A stretch of 6,284 bases of DNA, taken from Clostridia bacterium. GTDB lineage: Bacteria; Bacillota; Clostridia; Oscillospirales; CAG-272. Numbering within the stretch: the stretch's first letter is position 1; each line of letters starts with the position of its first letter. A program made the position numbers and the translations under genes. The notes below the pieces were generated by a model. The model did no database searches, was not told the origin of the DNA, and worked only from the letters and a program-made list of their open reading frames with translations. Location of the stretch: assembly GCA_017395715.1 (NCBI GenBank), contig JAFQNZ010000098.1, forward strand, positions 1-6,284, written 5' to 3'. Shown in pieces: positions 5,699 to 6,284 of this stretch.

Positions 5699-5991
5699 AT
5701 GGAAAAGTAAAGTCCATAGCTCAATAGAAAAACGAACCGAATCTGATCCCTGTTGAATCCAAATTACGGTGGGAAAAAAGTCCGTTTGATATAGAGGTGT
5801 ATGAAGAAAGAAAAAAAGATCAGATACGGTAGTCTTCCTACATGAGCACTAAGAGACCAACTCGCCTCATTGCCGTTGCATTCATACGAAAACAAAGTTT
5901 GTTCTCCTTAGAGAATTTGATTGAGTGTGTTTTGAGAGATGATGACAAACAGAGCAAGAGGTAGATTAAGAAAGCGAGGATAAACAAATGA
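5699..5991 (+). pseudogene. Broken small ORF with three in-frame TAG codons
   Basis: A ribosome binding site, AGAAGGAGGT (5681-5690), close to the full anti-SD complement, stands 8 nt before ATG 5699, yet that frame reads M-E-K-stop. If one A is restored in the AAAA run at 5703-5706, the frame continues for about 97 codons to TGA 5989-5991, interrupted only by TAG at 5725, 5830 and 5962. The recovered residues look like real protein: after the first TAG, ESKLRWEKSPFDIEVYEER (about 5755-5811); after the second, MSTKRPTRLIAVAFIRKQSL (5842-5901), then SLENLIECVLRDDDKQSKR. Each TAG is one transition away from CAG. It is charged and largely helical in character, with no signal peptide; I do not recognise the family. 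The stretch 5842-5964 alone is an open ORF of 40 residues, but it lacks a good ribosome binding site. A structured RNA is the competing reading, since a 12-bp imperfect long-range stem (5736-5748 with 5818-5830) lies within it. Confidence 0.45.
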
Positions 5992-6012
5992 TGTTAGATA
6001 CTAAGAACGATC

Positions 6013-6064
6013 AGAAATGACCCTTGATTGCATTGTAAAGAAAGTGCGATCAAGGGTCATTTCT
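6013..6064 (+). terminator. Long hairpin ending the TAG-interrupted unit
   Basis: AGAAATGACCCTTGAT (6013-6028) pairs perfectly over 16 bp with ATCAAGGGTCATTTCT (6049-6064). The inner bases extend the stem to about 22 bp, with two wobbles and an 8-nt loop. No clean U tract follows directly (AATTTG), so it may be a terminator working with the next hairpin, or a processing or stabilising structure. Confidence 0.6.
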
Positions 6065-6074
6065 AATTTGTGCG

Positions 6075-6097
6075 GCTTTTTTGCAAAAGCGCTTTTT
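6075..6097 (+). terminator. Second, weaker terminator-like hairpin
   Basis: GCTTTT (6075-6080), loop TTGC, AAAAGC (6085-6090), then GC and TTTTT (6093-6097). The stem is short and AT-rich, but it is followed by a T run and lies just before the promoter of the next RNA, so it would insulate that transcript. Confidence 0.45.
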
Positions 6098-6102
6098 GGG
6101 TG

Positions 6103-6131
6103 TTGACTTTTGGCATGAAAACTGCTATAAT
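6103..6131 (+). promoter_or_regulatory. Strong promoter of the right-edge structured RNA
   Basis: TTGACT (6103-6108), a 17-bp spacer, then a perfect TATAAT (6126-6131) preceded by TGC as an extended -10. The predicted start is about 6138. Such near-consensus promoters are typical of abundant RNAs. Confidence 0.85.
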
Positions 6132-6137
6132 AACGAG

Positions 6138-6284
6138 GTCAACAGAATATCGAGGGGTGTGCGCACTGCTTTCTTGGCAGAAAGCGTTAGCGCGCTTGCT
6201 TGGGGTGACGACATTGAAAAGTTGCCGGTGGCAAGTTTTCAATGAGGAAGTCCGAAAACAAGGAGAGATGGAGTCAAGCTGTGC
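6138..6284 (+). ncRNA. Structured RNA, 5' part; RNase P-like core motif
   Basis: The transcript from about 6138 is GC-rich against AT-rich surroundings and folds strongly. A first hairpin pairs GTGCGC (6159-6164) with GCGCGC (6190-6195) around GCTTTC/GAAAGC (6168-6173 with 6180-6185). A second pairs CATTGAAAA with TTTTCAATG (6212-6220 with 6236-6244) and TTGCC with GGCAA inside, broken by one G-G mismatch. It is followed at once by GAGGAAGTCCG (6244-6254). In bacterial RNase P RNA, helix P3 is followed at once by the conserved GAGGAAAGUCC, and the segment TTGGGGTGACGAC before the hairpin resembles the P2-J2/3 region. Against this, one A of the core motif is missing, the bases after it do not match P5, and there is an extra 5' hairpin. 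A leader of a gene starting at ATG 6242, or an unnamed RNA class, are the alternatives. It is cut by the window end. Confidence 0.4.

Noticed and set aside
6157..6284. Group II intron 5' end (GTGTG at 6157 fits GUGYG)
   Set aside because: Five bases is weak evidence, the sequence after it does not resemble the domain I segments I know, and there is a strong promoter just upstream; domain V and the intron protein would lie outside the window.

Overview
The window looks like a piece of chromosome from a low-to-mid GC, gut-type Firmicute (Clostridia, possibly Oscillospiraceae). The grounds are the AGGAGG-type ribosome binding sites, textbook sigma-A promoters, Rho-independent terminators, a short GH29 fucosidase, a signal-less DUF11-repeat protein and a TetR-ABC exporter locus. 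This placement is an inference from gene style; no rRNA or taxonomic marker gene is present.

Layout from left to right. Positions 1-233 hold no gene but carry a structured repeat: a 36-bp sequence recurs exactly after 154 bp, and the unit contains several inverted repeats. A cytoplasmic GH29 alpha-L-fucosidase follows on the minus strand with a perfect consensus promoter. Diverging from it on the plus strand is a two-repeat DUF11 protein with no signal peptide; the best promoter candidate upstream has the form of a mother-cell sporulation (SigK/SigE) promoter. A strong shared terminator ends this gene and the next transcription unit, which runs the other way.

Positions 2528-4554 (minus strand) form a three-gene operon, tetR, ABC ATPase and ABC-2 permease, with coupled or near-coupled junctions. 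The tetR gene is split by one in-frame TAG between its DNA-binding and ligand-binding halves. Divergent from it, with -35 boxes 11 bp apart, is an APH(3')-type aminoglycoside phosphotransferase homolog that has all the key catalytic residues and its own terminator. An exporter with its regulator next to an aminoglycoside-kinase-like enzyme reads as a small drug-response or resistance locus, but the substrates cannot be read from the sequence.

Positions 5515-6284 contain no intact long ORF yet are full of signals. They hold a minus-strand promoter pointing into the aph terminator, a 12-bp palindrome, and a plus-strand promoter followed by a near-perfect Shine-Dalgarno sequence. After that comes a protein-like reading frame of about 97 codons, broken by one apparent 1-nt deletion and three in-frame TAG codons, then a 22-bp hairpin. 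A second strong promoter then starts a GC-rich, highly structured RNA that runs off the end of the window and carries a motif resembling the RNase P RNA core. The points most worth following up are the TAG-interrupted unit (decayed gene, suppressed or recoded gene, or structured RNA), the TAG-split tetR, and the structured RNA at the right edge.
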